NCBI GenBank assembly: GCA_021202325.1
Contig: JAJQDF010000243.1
Coordinates: 1 to 5,529 of the forward strand
From: Clostridiales bacterium
GTDB taxonomy: Bacteria; Bacillota; Clostridia; Lachnospirales; Anaerotignaceae
Length of the DNA stretch: 5,529 nucleotides
Direction of reading: 5' to 3'
Part shown: piece by piece, positions 1 through 5,413 of the stretch
How the letters are laid out: every line of letters begins with the position of its first letter
Position numbering within the stretch: position 1 is the stretch's first letter
Position numbers and translations under genes: made by a program
Notes under the pieces: generated by a model
Told to the model about the DNA's origin: nothing
Databases searched by the model: none
What the model saw: the letters and a program-made list of their open reading frames with translations, nothing else

Positions 1-117
1 ATTAGCATATTTTTATGAAAAATTAGCGAATCTTAAGTAATTTTTAAAAATATTGGGTAAATATTCCCTGATATTTGACACCAAAAACGGAAATGCTGTT
101 AAAAAGGATGTGATATT

Positions 118-246
118 ATGAATTTGGAATGCAGACAAAACTGTATGCACCAACAAAACGGCCGATGCCGAATAAAGGCTCTCTCCAGGCGGCAGGTTAT
201 CGGCTGTTCGCCCTGCCCATTTTTTGAAAAGAAAATAAAAATTTGA
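118..246 (+). CDS. Small cysteine-rich protein (42 aa), probable metal-binding
   Basis: The ATG at 118 opens a 42-codon frame ending in TGA, preceded by AAAAAGGATG, an acceptable ribosome binding site about 8 nt upstream. The product has five cysteines (C5, C9, C17, C30, C33) in the pattern C-x3-C-x7-C-x12-C-x2-C, followed by PFFEKK and a basic end. It has no signal peptide or membrane segment, so it is probably cytoplasmic. From memory, short proteins of this layout (CxxxC, a third Cys after a Gly-Arg/Lys turn, then CxxCxxF near the end) are widespread in Clostridia and often carry the label 'hydroxymyristoyl-ACP dehydratase', which a 42-residue chain cannot justify. Metal binding is inferred from the cysteine spacing alone. 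The zinc-ribbon gene starts 89 nt downstream on the same strand with no clear terminator between them, so co-transcription is possible. I found no convincing promoter upstream within the window. Confidence 0.66.
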   Translation: MNLECRQNCMHQQNGRCRIKALSRRQVIGCSPCPFFEKKIKI

Positions 247-271
247 AAGCTCCATTAATTGCGCCAAAAGA

Positions 272-300
272 TTGAAAAATACTAAATATGCTGGTAAACT
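272..300 (+). promoter_or_regulatory. Possible promoter with extended -10 for the zinc-ribbon gene
   Basis: TTGAAA (272-277) is followed after 17 bases by TAAACT (295-300), which is preceded by TGG and so gives a TGn extended -10. The predicted start near 307 leaves a leader of about 29 nt before the ATG at 336. The -10 matches consensus at only 4 of 6 positions, so this is tentative. Confidence 0.35.
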
Positions 301-335
301 TATTACAAATGTATTTTTATGGTGGGGGTAATGAT

Positions 336-755
336 ATGGAGCTAAAAAGTTTTAAATGCCCAAACTGCGGAGCAGAACTGAATATCAAAGAAGGCGCTAA
401 GCAGGTAAAATGCGAATACTGCCTTTCTGTTGTAAAAATAAAAAATGCCGAGCCCAAAATTACTATGCAGAAAACAGAGCCTGAACAATTCAATCGCCCT
501 TCGGGCATGACCTCGGAATCTCTGCTTAAGGATGTGAGCCCGGTAGTAAGCCGTTCCAACATCAGGCTTATTGTAAAAATTGTTATTGGCGTATTTTCGG
601 TAATACTTTGGTTTTGGGATATTATATTCGCCCTGACCGGGTTAATGCTTTTGGTTGATGGGGACATGTTTGCAGCCATAGTCTCCATTGTGATAGCCGT
701 ATTCCTCTTTGTCGGCCCTATAATAGCACGGAAAAAAATATTGAGAAGGTTTTAG
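336..755 (+). CDS. Zinc-ribbon membrane protein, function unknown (139 aa)
   Basis: I start the gene at the ATG at 336 rather than the in-frame ATG at 288. The later ATG follows GGTGGGGGT at a 7-nt spacing and puts the zinc ribbon at the very N-terminus. The ribbon has CPNC at residues 8-11 and CEYC at 26-29 (C-x2-C-x14-C-x2-C), with a GAELNIK strand between them, as in the short rubredoxin-like zinc ribbons common in Firmicutes. A polar linker (about 37-75) follows. Next come a long hydrophobic stretch (about 78-107, containing WFWD) and a second one (about 111-131) ending in a basic RKKILRRF tail. This suggests one hairpin of two membrane segments with the zinc ribbon and the tail in the cytoplasm. 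The family is often described only as 'zinc ribbon domain-containing protein'. A scaffold or sensor role is possible, but nothing here shows it. Confidence 0.8.
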   Translation: MELKSFKCPNCGAELNIKEGAKQVKCEYCLSVVKIKNAEPKITMQKTEPEQFNRPSGMTSESLLKDVSPVVSRSNIRLIVKIVIGVFSVILWFWDIIFALTGLMLLVDGDMFAAIVSIVIAVFLFVGPIIARKKILRRF

Positions 756-765
756 TACATAATGA

Positions 766-787
766 GGGAAGGCAGCTTCCCTTTTTT
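766..787 (+). terminator. Intrinsic terminator after the zinc-ribbon gene
   Basis: GGGAAG (766-771) and CTTCCC (776-781) form a perfect 6-bp stem around a GCAG loop, followed directly by TTTTTT (782-787) and CTTT. It lies 10 bases past the stop codon at 755 and fits a Rho-independent terminator on the plus strand. Confidence 0.85.
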
Positions 788-789
788 CT

Positions 790-831
790 TTGCCGCAAAA
801 TTGATTTGTTGATATTTTTGACAGGCGGCAA
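790..831. repeat. GC-rich 7-bp inverted repeat between convergent genes
   Basis: TTGCCGC (790-796) and GCGGCAA (825-831) are perfect inverted repeats with 28 bases between them. AAAA (797-800) can pair further with TTTT (816-819) if five bases bulge out. No T-run follows on the plus strand, so it is not a standard terminator. A TTGACA (818-823) overlaps the right arm, and a TATAAT (835-840) follows 11 bases later, too close for a normal promoter. Its role is unknown. Confidence 0.3.
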
Positions 832-848
832 TAATATAATCTCAACGT

Positions 849-876
849 AAAAAATGCGGACTAAAAAGTCCGTATT
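849..876 (-). terminator. Intrinsic terminator of the SLH-protein gene
   Basis: Read on the minus strand, CGGACT and AGTCCG (857-862 and 867-872 on plus) form a 6-bp core stem around a TTTT loop. Adjacent A-T pairs and one mismatched or wobble position at 856/873 extend it, and a run of six T follows (849-854). It lies about 35 bases past the SLH-gene stop codon at 911. Confidence 0.82.
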
Positions 877-910
877 AAATTATATTTGAATTAAATTGTT
901 ACAAATATTA

Positions 911-1759
911 TTAAGCTACAGCTGTTGTCTTTGTTGTAGTTGTGTTAACCTTATCAAGGTCGCCTACGATAGAGTCAAGGATGATAACAAGTCCTTCGAT
1001 TCTTGTCATAGAATTGTCTGTTCCAACAAGGTTTGTTGTGTAGCCAAGTTTGTCAAGCATATCCTTAAGCTCTTTAACTGTAACAGCATCCTGAGGCTCA
1101 ACTGACTTTTCTACAAGACCAAGTCCTGCTGCCCATGTAAGGGGTTTGATAGCATATCCGCTTGCTTTAGAAATGTTAGCTAAGATGATACCGTTCTTTC
1201 CTTCGCCGTCTTTAAGTCTGTAAAGGAATGTAACTGCATCTTCGATTGTTAATGTTTCATCGGGAGCAAAGATACCGTCAGCTGTAACGCCCTGAGTCAT
1301 TCCAAGAGCATAAGCAGCTTTAGCATATTTTTCGTTAGCGCCTGTTACATCTGTGAAAGGATGCTCTGCTGAAGGTGCTGTGTTGTAGATAGTTTTAGGC
1401 TCTTTAACCTTTGTGTAAGTAGTAGATGTCTCGTCCTCTGTTGTGATAGTACGATCGCTTACTTTGTTGGGTGATGTTGTAACAGAAGTGATAACTTCTT
1501 CAGCTTCCTCTTCAACAGCCTCTTCTTCAGCTTCTGCTTCTTCAGCCTCAGCCTCTACTGCTTCTTCTTCAACGGCTTCTTCCTCTTCAGCTTCTGCTTC
1601 TTCAGCTACAGCTTCTTCTTCCTCGGCTTCTTCCTCAGCCTCTTCTGCTTCTTCTGCAGCAGCGCTGGGATCAACAACGATAACCTGATGAGCAAAAGCT
1701 GTTCCAACAGTTGAAAGTGTCATTGCGGCAACAAGTAATACAGCAATTTTTTTCTTCAT
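911..1759 (-). CDS. Secreted SLH-domain protein with polyanionic Glu/Ala tract (282 aa)
   Basis: The start is the ATG at 1759, not the in-frame ATG at 1789, because AAGGAGGAG sits 7 nt before it and the chain then begins with a clean signal peptide: MKKK, a hydrophobic core, and a TAFA cleavage site after residue 23. Residues 33-88 are 34 Glu, 18 Ala and 4 Val, with nothing else. A Thr/Lys-rich linker (about 90-130) follows. Residues 133-182 match an SLH repeat well: HPFTDV, YAKAAYALGMTQG, a GIFAPDETLT loop, and IEDAVTFLYRL in place of the usual REE/TRAE helix. Residues 193-240 are a weaker second repeat (KPLTWAAGLGLVE) and 250-268 resemble the start of a third (SMTRIEGLVIIL). The end is Thr-rich. 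SLH repeats normally anchor proteins to pyruvylated secondary wall polymer, so the product is probably held at the cell surface. There is no catalytic domain, and it is transcribed alone. Confidence 0.85.
   Translation of the reverse strand: MKKKIAVLLVAAMTLSTVGTAFAHQVIVVDPSAAAEEAEEAEEEAEEEEAVAEEAEAEEEEAVEEEAVEAEAEEAEAEEEAVEEEAEEVITSVTTSPNKVSDRTITTEDETSTTYTKVKEPKTIYNTAPSAEHPFTDVTGANEKYAKAAYALGMTQGVTADGIFAPDETLTIEDAVTFLYRLKDGEGKNGIILANISKASGYAIKPLTWAAGLGLVEKSVEPQDAVTVKELKDMLDKLGYTTNLVGTDNSMTRIEGLVIILDSIVGDLDKVNTTTTKTTAVA
1496..1663 (-). repeat. Low-complexity GAA/GAG/GCT codon tract (Glu-Ala-Val repeat)
   Basis: These 168 bases encode residues 33-88 of the SLH protein. On the plus strand they appear as irregular CTTCTT/GCTTC/CTCAGC runs. 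The peptide repeats loose EEAVEEEA and AEAEEA units with no fixed period. Such trinucleotide-rich tracts can change length by slippage in steps of one codon without breaking the frame. Confidence 0.85.
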
Positions 1760-1766
1760 AATAAAA

Positions 1767-1775
1767 CTCCTCCTT
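1767..1775 (-). promoter_or_regulatory. Ribosome binding site fixing the SLH-protein start
   Basis: The minus strand reads AAGGAGGAG, a near-perfect anti-16S match, 7 nt before the ATG at 1759. The upstream in-frame ATG at 1789 has no comparable site and would put ten extra residues before the signal peptide. Confidence 0.85.
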
Positions 1776-1791
1776 AAATTTAAAACCACTA

Positions 1792-1853
1792 AGCCTCTAT
1801 TGACAAAAGTGCCATAAGGCTAATAACATTAAGCACTCTAATCTTACGAGGCT
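1792..1853 (-). other. Possible folded 5' leader of the SLH-protein mRNA
   Basis: The predicted transcript starts near 1853 with AGCCTC (1848-1853), which pairs with GAGGCT (1792-1797). Inside, AGTGC (1833-1837) can pair with GCACT (1808-1812), and TAAT/ATTA (1821-1824 and 1828-1831) can close a 3-base loop. A competing GCC-TTAT-GGC hairpin (1811-1820) is mutually exclusive with the second stem. No known riboswitch class is recognised, and the stems are short. Confidence 0.3.
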
Positions 1854-1859
1854 AAAAGT

Positions 1860-1888
1860 ATTATATAACAATTTTCGACTAAAATCAA
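1860..1888 (-). promoter_or_regulatory. Sigma-A type promoter of the SLH-protein gene
   Basis: The minus strand has TTGATT (1883-1888), a 17-base spacer, and a perfect TATAAT (1860-1865). The predicted start near 1853 gives a leader of about 94 nt before the ATG at 1759. AT-rich DNA lies upstream of the -35. Confidence 0.75.
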
Positions 1889-1982
1889 CCTATATTCTAG
1901 TTAATTAGACTAAAATTTGCAATAATTTTCGTTTGTATTCATACATATACAACATTCCGTCCTAAACTTAAGCTTAAAATAT

Positions 1983-2015
1983 AAAGAAAAGGCACAGATC
2001 CGAAGACCTGCGCCT
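1983..2015 (-). terminator. Strong TTCG-loop terminator of the oxidoreductase operon
   Basis: On the minus strand AGGCGCAGGTC (2005-2015) pairs with GATCTGTGCCT (1990-2000) over 11 positions, two of them G-U, around a stable TTCG tetraloop (2001-2004). TTTTCTTT follows. It lies about 30 bases past the gamma-subunit stop codon and separates the operon from the SLH gene. Confidence 0.9.
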
Positions 2016-2044
2016 CTATTAAAAGTGCATAGCAAAATTCACGC

Positions 2045-2605
2045 TTACTTAATCTGATCCTTAACAGCCTCGGCACCTCTTGCAAGAGCCTTTTCGTTGG
2101 CCGGGATCAATTTAGCCTTTCCAGCTCCGAAAAGCTTAAGGAAAGCCTTATGAAGGATTGTTTCGGGAGAAACAATCTTTGTTACCTCAACAACAGCGCC
2201 GAGCATAATGATGTTAACAAGTTTCTGGTTGCCAAGCTCGTCTGCGATGTCGTTTACAGGTACTTTGTAAACATTGATGTCAGTTCTCGTAACTTCATCA
2301 TGGATGATTGATGAATTGATGAAGAGGTCTCCGCCCGGAGCTACCTTATCAACATATTTACGATATGAAGGAACATTCATAGCTATACATGTTGTAATTC
2401 CGTTATCAAATACAGGTGAACCTATAGGCTCATCTGAAACAGTTACTGAACAGTTGGCTGTACCGCCACGCATTTCAGGACCATATGAAGGAACCCATGT
2501 AACTTCCTTGCCTTCTTCCATACCAGCGTATGTTAAAAGCTGTCCCATTGACATAACTCCCTGTCCACCGAAACCAGCGCAGCTAATTTTATATGTTTTT
2601 CCCAT
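2045..2605 (-). CDS. korC: 2-oxoacid:ferredoxin oxidoreductase, gamma subunit (186 aa)
   Basis: This is the gamma subunit of a four-subunit 2-oxoacid:ferredoxin oxidoreductase, the small domain that, by family knowledge, helps bind coenzyme A and completes the alpha-beta-gamma-delta complex. The chain opens with KISCAGFGGQGVMSMGQLL, the glycine-rich motif of the family (residues 6-24), and carries PSYGPEMRGGTANC at 39-52, another signature. The length of 186 residues is normal for a stand-alone gamma subunit. It is the last gene of the operon. It starts 2 bases after the beta stop codon, with GGAGG (2616-2620) at the end of the beta gene serving as its ribosome binding site. The spacing of 10 nt is slightly long, but no better in-frame start exists. 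The symbol follows the kor scheme. The family assignment is firm, while the substrate is not shown by this subunit. Confidence 0.93.
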   Translation of the reverse strand: MGKTYKISCAGFGGQGVMSMGQLLTYAGMEEGKEVTWVPSYGPEMRGGTANCSVTVSDEPIGSPVFDNGITTCIAMNVPSYRKYVDKVAPGGDLFINSSIIHDEVTRTDINVYKVPVNDIADELGNQKLVNIIMLGAVVEVTKIVSPETILHKAFLKLFGAGKAKLIPANEKALARGAEAVKDQIK

Positions 2606-2607
2606 AA

Positions 2608-3360
2608 TTATTTAGCCTCCTCTGTAAGATCTTTATATACTCCCAGTGGATAGTAAGGAATCATTTTTTCTCTTACGAATTCCATGGCTTTGACGGGTGT
2701 CATGCCCCAGTTTGTAGGGCAGCTTGATACTACCTCAACAAATGAGTAGCCTAAGCCCTTCATCTGGCACTCGAGTGCCTTTTTGATGGCCTTTTTAGCT
2801 TTGATTACGTTGGGAGCCGAGTCAACGGATACACGCTCGATATATACAGGTCCGTCAAGGGTAGCAAGCATCTCGCAAACACGGATGGGGTTACCATTTA
2901 CCTTAACGTCACGTCCTGACTGACAGGTTGTAGCCTTCATTCCGGGAAGGGTTGTGGGCGCCATCTGTCCGCCTGTCATGCCGTATATACCATTGTTGAT
3001 GAATACTGTAGTTATATTTTCACCTCTGGCAGCACAGTGAACGATTTCTGCTGTACCGATGGAAGCAAGGTCGCCGTCGCCCTGGTATGTAATAACGAGC
3101 TTATCGGGATGAACTCTCTTGATTCCTGTAGCTGTAGCAGGAGCTCTGCCGTGTGCGCAGTGAATTGTATCATAATTAAAATAGTTAGGGATAAATACTG
3201 AACAGCCTACAGGTGCAGTGATGATAGCATCATCAACCTGTCCAAGTTCAGCAACACATTCTGCGACAAGTCTGTGTACGATACCGTGAGCACAGCCGGG
3301 GCAATAATGTAATTTACGATCTGACAGACCTTCCGGTTTTTTGAATATTACTGTAGACAT
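2608..3360 (-). CDS. korB: 2-oxoacid:ferredoxin oxidoreductase, beta subunit, thiamine-diphosphate binding (250 aa)
   Basis: This is the beta subunit, which binds thiamine diphosphate and one [4Fe-4S] cluster and carries out the decarboxylation step with alpha. The TPP motif runs from GDGDLASIG (94-102) to NNGIYGMTGGQ (122-132), with the usual spacing of about 30 residues. CPGC at 20-23, C53 in PVGCSVF and C213 in SSCPTNWG are in the positions where OFOR-family beta subunits hold their cluster ligands. That assignment comes from the family, not from structure. HCAHGRAPATATGIK (67-81) is a further conserved block. The length is typical of the compact beta subunits. Its ATG overlaps the alpha stop codon by one base (TAATG), and its GGAGGTG site lies inside the last alpha codons, so translation of the two is probably coupled, which suits subunits needed in equal amounts. 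Confidence 0.95.
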   Translation of the reverse strand: MSTVIFKKPEGLSDRKLHYCPGCAHGIVHRLVAECVAELGQVDDAIITAPVGCSVFIPNYFNYDTIHCAHGRAPATATGIKRVHPDKLVITYQGDGDLASIGTAEIVHCAARGENITTVFINNGIYGMTGGQMAPTTLPGMKATTCQSGRDVKVNGNPIRVCEMLATLDGPVYIERVSVDSAPNVIKAKKAIKKALECQMKGLGYSFVEVVSSCPTNWGMTPVKAMEFVREKMIPYYPLGVYKDLTEEAK

Positions 3361-4421
3361 TAGTTCGCACCTCCTATTACCTTCTTAGCATAGTCGATAA
3401 ATTCCTCAGGTGTAGGAATCATACCGCCGCATCTGCCGTAGAAAGCTACTTTCGATTTGTCGCCGCAAGCCAGTTTAACATCCTCTACCATCTGGCCCAT
3501 GCTCATCTCGCCAACGATGAATTTCTTTATGTTAGGATTTAAGAAAGGCGCTTCAGGGAAAGGCCAAGCTGTCTTAGGTCTGATTAAGCCGATCTTTATT
3601 CCTTCTTTTCTAAGTTCCTGAACGGCTGTTCTGAGGATACGAGCTGTTGTGCCGTAGCCAACCATAGCGTACTCAGCGTCGTCAATCATATACTCTTCCC
3701 ATCTAGCCTCTGTAGCTGCCATTTCAGCATATTTTCCTTCAAAGTTCTTGATATTTCTTCTCTCACAGTCGGGTGCATCGTCAGAAATACCATAGATGAA
3801 GTTTCTTGTTCCGGGTTTTGAACAGCCGAGAGCCCATTCTGTAGGATCCTGCTTAGACTTAATCTCTACGGGATGATCGAAGTCTACAGGCTCCATCATC
3901 TGTCCGATAAGACCGTCACAGCAAACGATAACCGGATGTCTGTAGTGGTCAGCCATCTCGAATGCATATTTAACAGCGTCAACAGCCTCCTGGATGTTTC
4001 CGGGGATGAGTACGGGAAGGTGTTTGTCACCGTTCGATCCACCGTATTTAGCCTGGAAATAGTCACTCTGTGCCGGCTGGATTGTACCAAGGGCCGGGCC
4101 GCCTCTCATCATTGATACGATAACTGCGGGAACCTCGCCGTGTACAAGGTATCCGATACCTTCCTGTTTAAGAGCGATTCCGGGTGAAGAAGATGATGTC
4201 ATAACTCTTGCACCTGAAGCACCTGCTCCGTATACCATATTTATAGCGGCAACCTCTGATTCAGCCTGTATGAATGTTCCGCCAACTTTAGGTAATTCTC
4301 TTGATAAATATTCTGGAATTTCGTTCTGGGGCGTAATAGGATATCCCATGAAATATCTGCAACCGCCAACGATAGCCGCTTTAGCAATAGCCTCGTTGCC
4401 TTTCATAATAACTCTAGCCAT
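3360..4421 (-). CDS. vorB: 2-oxoacid:ferredoxin oxidoreductase, alpha subunit (VorB/KorA type, 353 aa)
   Basis: This alpha subunit contributes the pyrimidine-binding half of the thiamine diphosphate site and much of the substrate pocket. The start KGNEAIAKAAIVGGCRYFMG leads into YPITPQNEIPEYL (27-39), the family signature. QAESEVAAINMVYGAGASGA (52-71) holds the conserved Glu (E56 by position) that should contact the cofactor. TSSSSPG (75-81) and MRGGPALGTIQPAQSDYF follow. The C-terminal third (from about residue 250, VGYGTTARI through LIRPKTAWPFPEAPF) is the second pyruvate-oxidoreductase domain. This version, about 350 residues with its own small ferredoxin gene upstream, is the one databases usually call 3-methyl-2-oxobutanoate dehydrogenase subunit VorB. 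The kor name would be korA. A branched-chain 2-oxoacid is therefore a plausible substrate, but 2-oxoglutarate is not excluded. AGGAGGAC precedes the ATG, 22 bases after the ferredoxin stop codon. Confidence 0.94.
   Translation of the reverse strand: MARVIMKGNEAIAKAAIVGGCRYFMGYPITPQNEIPEYLSRELPKVGGTFIQAESEVAAINMVYGAGASGARVMTSSSSPGIALKQEGIGYLVHGEVPAVIVSMMRGGPALGTIQPAQSDYFQAKYGGSNGDKHLPVLIPGNIQEAVDAVKYAFEMADHYRHPVIVCCDGLIGQMMEPVDFDHPVEIKSKQDPTEWALGCSKPGTRNFIYGISDDAPDCERRNIKNFEGKYAEMAATEARWEEYMIDDAEYAMVGYGTTARILRTAVQELRKEGIKIGLIRPKTAWPFPEAPFLNPNIKKFIVGEMSMGQMVEDVKLACGDKSKVAFYGRCGGMIPTPEEFIDYAKKVIGGAN
3368..3375 (-). promoter_or_regulatory. Ribosome binding site of beta inside the end of alpha
   Basis: AGGAGGTG on the minus strand encodes part of the alpha C-terminus (Gly-Gly-Ala-Asn-stop) and also serves as the binding site for the beta ATG at 3360, 7 nt away. 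Together with the TAATG overlap this points to translational coupling. Confidence 0.85.
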
Positions 4422-4443
4422 TATTATTGTCCTCCTCTCTTAG

Positions 4444-4662
4444 TTAATCATTCCTTACGATTGTAATGATACAATCTGGACACATTCTTGCGCAGCTCTG
4501 ACAGCCTATGCAGGCCTCCTGATCAGTAATGCCTACAGGATAATAGCCGGCGTCATTAGTCTTGTCTTTGTCCAGCGCAAGAAGACCTTTGGGACAAGCG
4601 TTAACGCACAGCTCGCAGCCCTTGCAGTACTCCTTGTTGAATGATAATGTGAATTTTGCCAT
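4444..4662 (-). CDS. korD: 2[4Fe-4S] ferredoxin-like delta subunit (72 aa)
   Basis: This small electron-transfer protein is the delta subunit of the oxidoreductase and should relay electrons from the beta-subunit cluster to free ferredoxin. It has two classical cluster motifs: C13-x2-C16-x2-C19-x3-C23-P and C51-x2-C54-x2-C57-x3-C61-P, joined by a 27-residue linker containing DAGYYPVGITDQ, typical of Kor/Vor delta subunits. A ninth cysteine (C64) follows the second motif, where Val or Ala is common. There is no signal peptide, so it acts in the cytoplasm. AAGGAGGTGCG, an almost ideal ribosome binding site, precedes the ATG, 30 bases after the P-loop gene's stop codon. The neighbours downstream are alpha, beta and gamma in that order, which makes the delta-subunit role much more likely than that of a free ferredoxin. 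The symbol follows the kor scheme. Confidence 0.93.
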   Translation of the reverse strand: MAKFTLSFNKEYCKGCELCVNACPKGLLALDKDKTNDAGYYPVGITDQEACIGCQSCARMCPDCIITIVRND

Positions 4663-4692
4663 TTAAGCGCACCTCCTTATTTTATTCAGTTA

Positions 4693-5385
4693 TTACATCC
4701 ATGATGCTCTCATATAGTATGTAAGAGGCACGACCGTGCCCGAAAGTCTAGCCGAAACTTCGGGAGTCATGTCTTTAACAACTTCCTCAACGTAAGCAGT
4801 GTACCTTATAGGAACCCCGGTTCTTCTGCTTACCTCCGACAGTATCTCCTCTCCTCTGAGAAGATCAGCTGCCGTAGTTTCTCTTACAAGATTTGTATTA
4901 TTTACAAATCCTGTAACATTAAGTCCTATACCCGCCTCCAGCTCATGCATCTGTTCAATGCAAAGGTCTGCATCATATGTATCGGGGCGGTAGGTGTTTA
5001 CTACCATAAATACGTCTATTTCCTCAGGATCGTAGTGCTCTTTATATCTGCCGAGCACTATGGTTCCCACATCGTTGCCGCCAAGGTCGATGATGTAATC
5101 GCAGCTCTTGTCTATAAAAGGTCCCATCATTTCGGCCGGAACAGCAGGTATATCCGCATCATTATTGTATGATGAACCATAAACAACAATGCCTTTTTCT
5201 TCGAGTTCTGCTTTCTTTTCTCTAGAGCGGAAGTAAGGATTTACTATATCCATATCGGAGATAACAACCTTTTTATCAGGTCCAACCTCCTCTTTGAGCT
5301 TTGTAACATAGTTTACAGCAAATTCTGTTTTTCCGCTGCCGTAGTGACCGCAGAACATTCTAATTCGTCTGTCATTTTTGAACAT
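4693..5385 (-). CDS. P-loop NTPase leading the oxidoreductase operon, function unknown (230 aa)
   Basis: This is an ATP/GTP-binding protein of the SIMIBI (MinD/ParA/CobQ-like) class by its overall pattern. The Walker A motif is GHYGSGKTEF (13-22). VVISDMDIVNPYFRSREK (40-57) looks like the switch I region that follows it in ParA/MinD-like folds. DYIIDLGGNDVGT (96-108) fits Walker B/switch II. VNNTN (161-165) stands near where a base-recognition motif would lie. The Walker A lacks the extra Lys of the 'deviant' ParA form. Only three cysteines are present (C12, C95, C142) and no CxxC, so it is not an obvious Mrp/Nbp35-type Fe-S scaffold. Similar genes often precede Kor/Vor operons in Clostridia, as I recall, annotated only as ATP-binding protein. 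A role in maturing or controlling the complex is inference from context. GGAGGGAG precedes the ATG, which is the first gene after the operon promoter. Confidence 0.82.
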   Translation of the reverse strand: MFKNDRRIRMFCGHYGSGKTEFAVNYVTKLKEEVGPDKKVVISDMDIVNPYFRSREKKAELEEKGIVVYGSSYNNDADIPAVPAEMMGPFIDKSCDYIIDLGGNDVGTIVLGRYKEHYDPEEIDVFMVVNTYRPDTYDADLCIEQMHELEAGIGLNVTGFVNNTNLVRETTAADLLRGEEILSEVSRRTGVPIRYTAYVEEVVKDMTPEVSARLSGTVVPLTYYMRASWM

Positions 5386-5413
5386 TCCAATTCTCCCTCC
5401 GCGACAGAATTAT

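Noticed and set aside
52..78. Bulged hairpin around GGGTAAATATTCCC
   Set aside because: Only three G-C pairs support it, with a bulge and a wobble on the plus strand and a mismatch on the minus strand. It has no plus-strand T-run, so it cannot be called a terminator.
75..102. TTGACA (75-80) as a promoter for the Cys-rich gene
   Set aside because: No acceptable -10 lies 16-18 bases downstream (TGTTAA or GTTAAA at best), and transcription would start at or past the ribosome binding site.
13..267. Minus-strand 84-codon frame at the left edge
   Set aside because: It overlaps the Cys-rich gene on the other strand, has no good ribosome binding site, and shows no recognisable domain.
288..335. N-terminal extension of the zinc-ribbon protein from the ATG at 288
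   Set aside because: No ribosome binding site precedes it, it would overlap the candidate promoter, and the extra 16 residues are not part of the zinc ribbon.
1443..1688. Plus-strand open frame coding a Ser/Ala-rich peptide
   Set aside because: It is the mirror of the Glu/Ala codon tract of the SLH gene. It has no ribosome binding site, and its composition is fully explained by the opposite strand.
1800..1827. Plus-strand TTGACA-16-TAATAA, possibly driving an antisense RNA
   Set aside because: The -10 matches at only three positions. It lies inside the SLH leader, and no gene or terminator on the plus strand would use it.
1968..1977. TTAAGCTTAA palindrome
   Set aside because: A 10-bp palindrome of mostly A and T in an AT-rich gap is expected by chance, and it has no position relative to a promoter that suggests an operator.
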